Origin: Haplomitrium mnioides
Taxonomy: Eukaryota > Marchantiophyta > Haplomitriopsida > Calobryales
Direction: 5' to 3'
Assembly (NCBI GenBank): GCA_049999725.1
Contig: JBNGIS010020134.1
Span: 1 to 30,038, forward strand
Length of the DNA stretch: 30,038 nucleotides
Of this stretch, positions 28,081-30,038 are shown piece by piece. The translations under genes were made by a program, and so were the position numbers. Positions within the stretch are counted from its first letter, which is position 1, and each line of letters opens with the position of its first letter. The notes under the pieces are model-generated. The model was not told where the DNA came from, did no database searches, and saw nothing but the letters and a program-made list of their open reading frames with translations.

Positions 28081-28720
28081 CTTCTTGAAATATAATTGCC
28101 GATTTTGCCCTTCTTCCCTCCTTGTTGCTATAACGATCATATCTCTATTTTCAATCCAAAATCACTCTTCTCCTACTATCTTCTTCCTATGTCATGTTTC
28201 AATTTATCCTCCAGCAGCTGTCTTCTTATTCTTGTCTCCTTTTTTCTCTACTAATTCCGTAGCTATCTTCTTATCTCCTTCAACATTCACCCCAATCAAC
28301 TTTATGCCCTTCCTATTCTTCACTACTCCTTAATTCTCCAATAAATCATCTCTCCTATTAATAGTCCTCTCATTTCTCTACTTTTTTCCAATCTTCTATT
28401 CTCCTCAATCCAACCTTCTTTCTCCCTTACTCTAAATGTGTATCTCAAATATTCCACTCTTCTTTTAACTATCACCACTTTCCTTCCCTCCAATAGCCAT
28501 GTATCTTCTTTATATTTACTCAGCCTTCTACTTTACTTTATCCAACCTTCAATGCCACCTTATCACCCTTTGAGTCCATTGCTATTAATTCAGCCCAACG
28601 GTCACTTCCTGTTTTTAAACCCACTACTCTCAACCGTAGTACATTCGAGTCGCTATGCATTCCTTCATCCACAAGACTCAACTTCATCACCACTCCACAC
28701 CTCCCTTTGATTGATTGTTG
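28081..28720 (+). other. Pyrimidine-rich tract (C/T on plus strand)
   Basis: About 640 bp are dominated by CT-rich words such as TTCTTC, CTCCT and TCTCC. The open plus frames (28085-28333 and 28438-28710) are Ser/Leu/Phe/Pro-rich, as expected from composition alone, and no domain is recognised. Confidence 0.6.
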
Positions 28721-29775
28721 TTTTAGGAATACTAGGGGCAACAGAGCATGTTCATAAGATCGCCCACCGCCCAATTTTCTTGAATTGACAGATCATCGGG
28801 TTTTGTAGCACGATGTCCCCTCTGCTCCCTTGATTGTAGGAAAAATTCAGCATGCAGTACCCTTGAAGGTATTTTGGCACCTACAAAATATGTTCTTGTT
28901 CCCTCTCTCTCCTCACTCCTCCTCTCTACTAGACTTCGTTGCAATCACTCCCTTTGCACAACCTCTGCTTCCTTTTGAATTCAATTCTGGTATCAATGTC
29001 ATTCTTGACCTTAGCACAGATTTCCTATTTTGCTTCTACTCCTTCAAGCACTCTTAACGTGGTCTATTGTGGATCTAGCGATTCAACCACCACCACCACC
29101 TTCTCAGCATTGGTCATATCTTGCAGCTCACAACCTTTGAATTTCGTGGAAGGCTGGAGCAAGGAGAAAGCAGAGTGTTCCTCAGCACCACCCGCACCTT
29201 AGGTAGGTAAGAAAGAAAATCCGCTAGCTCGCATCCTCCTTGGTCTAGTAGTTGATCGAGCTGAGCCTGCTCTGATTGAGCAATCTCAGCCCGTTTACCT
29301 TTCCCGCAGAAACCCCCACTCTTGCTCCCACTTTACAGCTCTGTCTAAGGCTGTTGATAGTTCTCTAATAGTATCGGCTTGGAGAAGGACGTGCCTCCCA
29401 AAACATGCATGCAATGAAGCTCATCCTGTCGCATCGTCAATAGCAGCTGATGTACGAATTTTTCTAGTGTGCTCCTCTCCATCCAACGATGTATTGCTCT
29501 ACTTCCACTGAATAGTTGTACTTGATACTAGATCATCCCAACGTGCAAAGTGTTTGCTTCTTATACTCACGAAATGATGCTCTGATAGAAAAAAATACCC
29601 TTCTACTCGGGAACGGCTTTCGACGGCTCAATGAAACCCAACCACTCTTAAATGGTGCTCTGTTGTATAAAAGTCTACCATCTCGCTTGATTAACTAGAA
29701 ATTCAGTACCACCCCTTCCCACACAGACCTGGAGCCCACTCCTTCGCGGCTACCACAACTTCTTCCTGCATTACC
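28721..29775. other. No supported gene
   Basis: Short frames on both strands without domains. A CCACCACCACCACC run lies near 29090. On the minus strand between 29700 and 29200 the composition resembles gypsy gag linkers (EHTRKIRTSAAIDDAT) but is too weak to call. Confidence 0.35.
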
Positions 29776-30038
29776 TGTTGGAAATTGGCAGCTTCACAAT
29801 TTGCTGCTGGTGGATCTGAGGAATTGCCTGATCCTGCTCAGGAATTCCAGCAACACACTTCCTTGGTGAAGTGTGTTCCTGTAAATGTTTTTGGTTTAGC
29901 TAGTTTAGGAGTCTAGCTAGTTTAGAGGCATTTTAGGGATAGTGCCATGTGGAGGCACCTGGTGGTGACACGTGTCAGCACCAGGACTCTCTTGAGGGAC
30001 CATTAATGATTATTGTCCCTTGCCAAAGTTAGAACACA
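29776..30038 (+). mobile_element. LTR start, copia family of 22101, cut by window end
   Basis: The LTR begins TGTTGGAAATTGG, and 29890-29985 aligns with 22239-22345. No PPT or pol remnant precedes it. It is therefore either the 5' LTR of an element continuing to the right or a solo LTR. It contains a TGACACGTGTCA palindrome. Confidence 0.6.
29961..29982. promoter_or_regulatory. G-box palindrome in LTR
   Basis: A perfect 12-bp palindrome TGACACGTGTCA is centred on CACGTG and extended on both sides by GGTGG/GCACC with one mismatch, giving 22 bp of dyad symmetry. The same site in the older LTR copy near 22313 reads CATATG. Confidence 0.55.

Noticed and set aside
28085-28710. Two plus frames of 82 and 90 codons
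   Set aside because: They lie in a pyrimidine-rich tract in which stop codons are rare by composition. The products are Ser/Leu/Phe/Pro-rich without motifs.
1-30038. tRNA, rRNA or other structured RNA genes
   Set aside because: I saw no cloverleaf with conserved T-loop and no rRNA core sequence. The only tRNA-related string is the primer-binding site at 16230-16244.

Overview
The window looks like nuclear DNA from a land plant with a large, repeat-rich genome. The evidence is Ty1/copia and Ty3/gypsy chromodomain retrotransposons, an initiator-Met tRNA primer-binding site and a broken plant-type LRR receptor-kinase fragment. A gymnosperm or fern is possible, but I cannot place the species. 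Every coding stretch I can recognise is damaged by stops, frameshifts or truncation, so I see no intact gene. Two runs of ten Ns (4875-4884 and 7611-7620) are assembly gaps, and order across them is not proven by the sequence.

Region 1 (1-17.2 kb, sense strand minus) is a nest of retroelements. The oldest layer appears to be one Ty3/gypsy element whose order along the minus strand is gag (10649-9480), protease (8690-8279), a DNA cytosine-5 methyltransferase-like domain (N part 7973-7621, C part 2116-1652), reverse transcriptase (1306-596) and the start of RNase H (554-313). A methyltransferase between protease and RT is not part of an ordinary plant gypsy element and is the main discovery candidate. 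Three elements interrupt it: a copia element in the methyltransferase (about 2205-7610), a complete but decayed chromovirus in gag (10650-16783, two LTRs, PBS, PPT, near-perfect 5-bp target duplication), and an element whose LTR end sits at 312 in the RNase H region. The copia RT is itself split by about 1.8 kb carrying two tandem arrays and an LTR-like segment.

Region 2 (17.2-22.6 kb) holds about 2.8 kb of unrecognised DNA, a second copy of the LTR end seen at 312 (terminus 20209), and a heavily decayed plus-strand copia pol (about 20.6-22.09 kb) followed by its PPT and 3' LTR.

Region 3 (22.6-26.7 kb) contains short and long tandem duplications. One is a 430-550 bp repeat into which a deleted gypsy chromovirus (24049-24884) inserted. 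A related copy of the repeat in the same window preserves the empty site.

Region 4 (26.7-30.0 kb) has an LRR receptor-kinase pseudogene fragment, pyrimidine-rich DNA without recognisable genes, and the start of another LTR (from 29776) related to the one at 22.1 kb. Coding decay often fits G-to-A or C-to-T change (Trp to stop, Gln to stop, catalytic Asp to Asn), as expected for long-methylated, silenced DNA.
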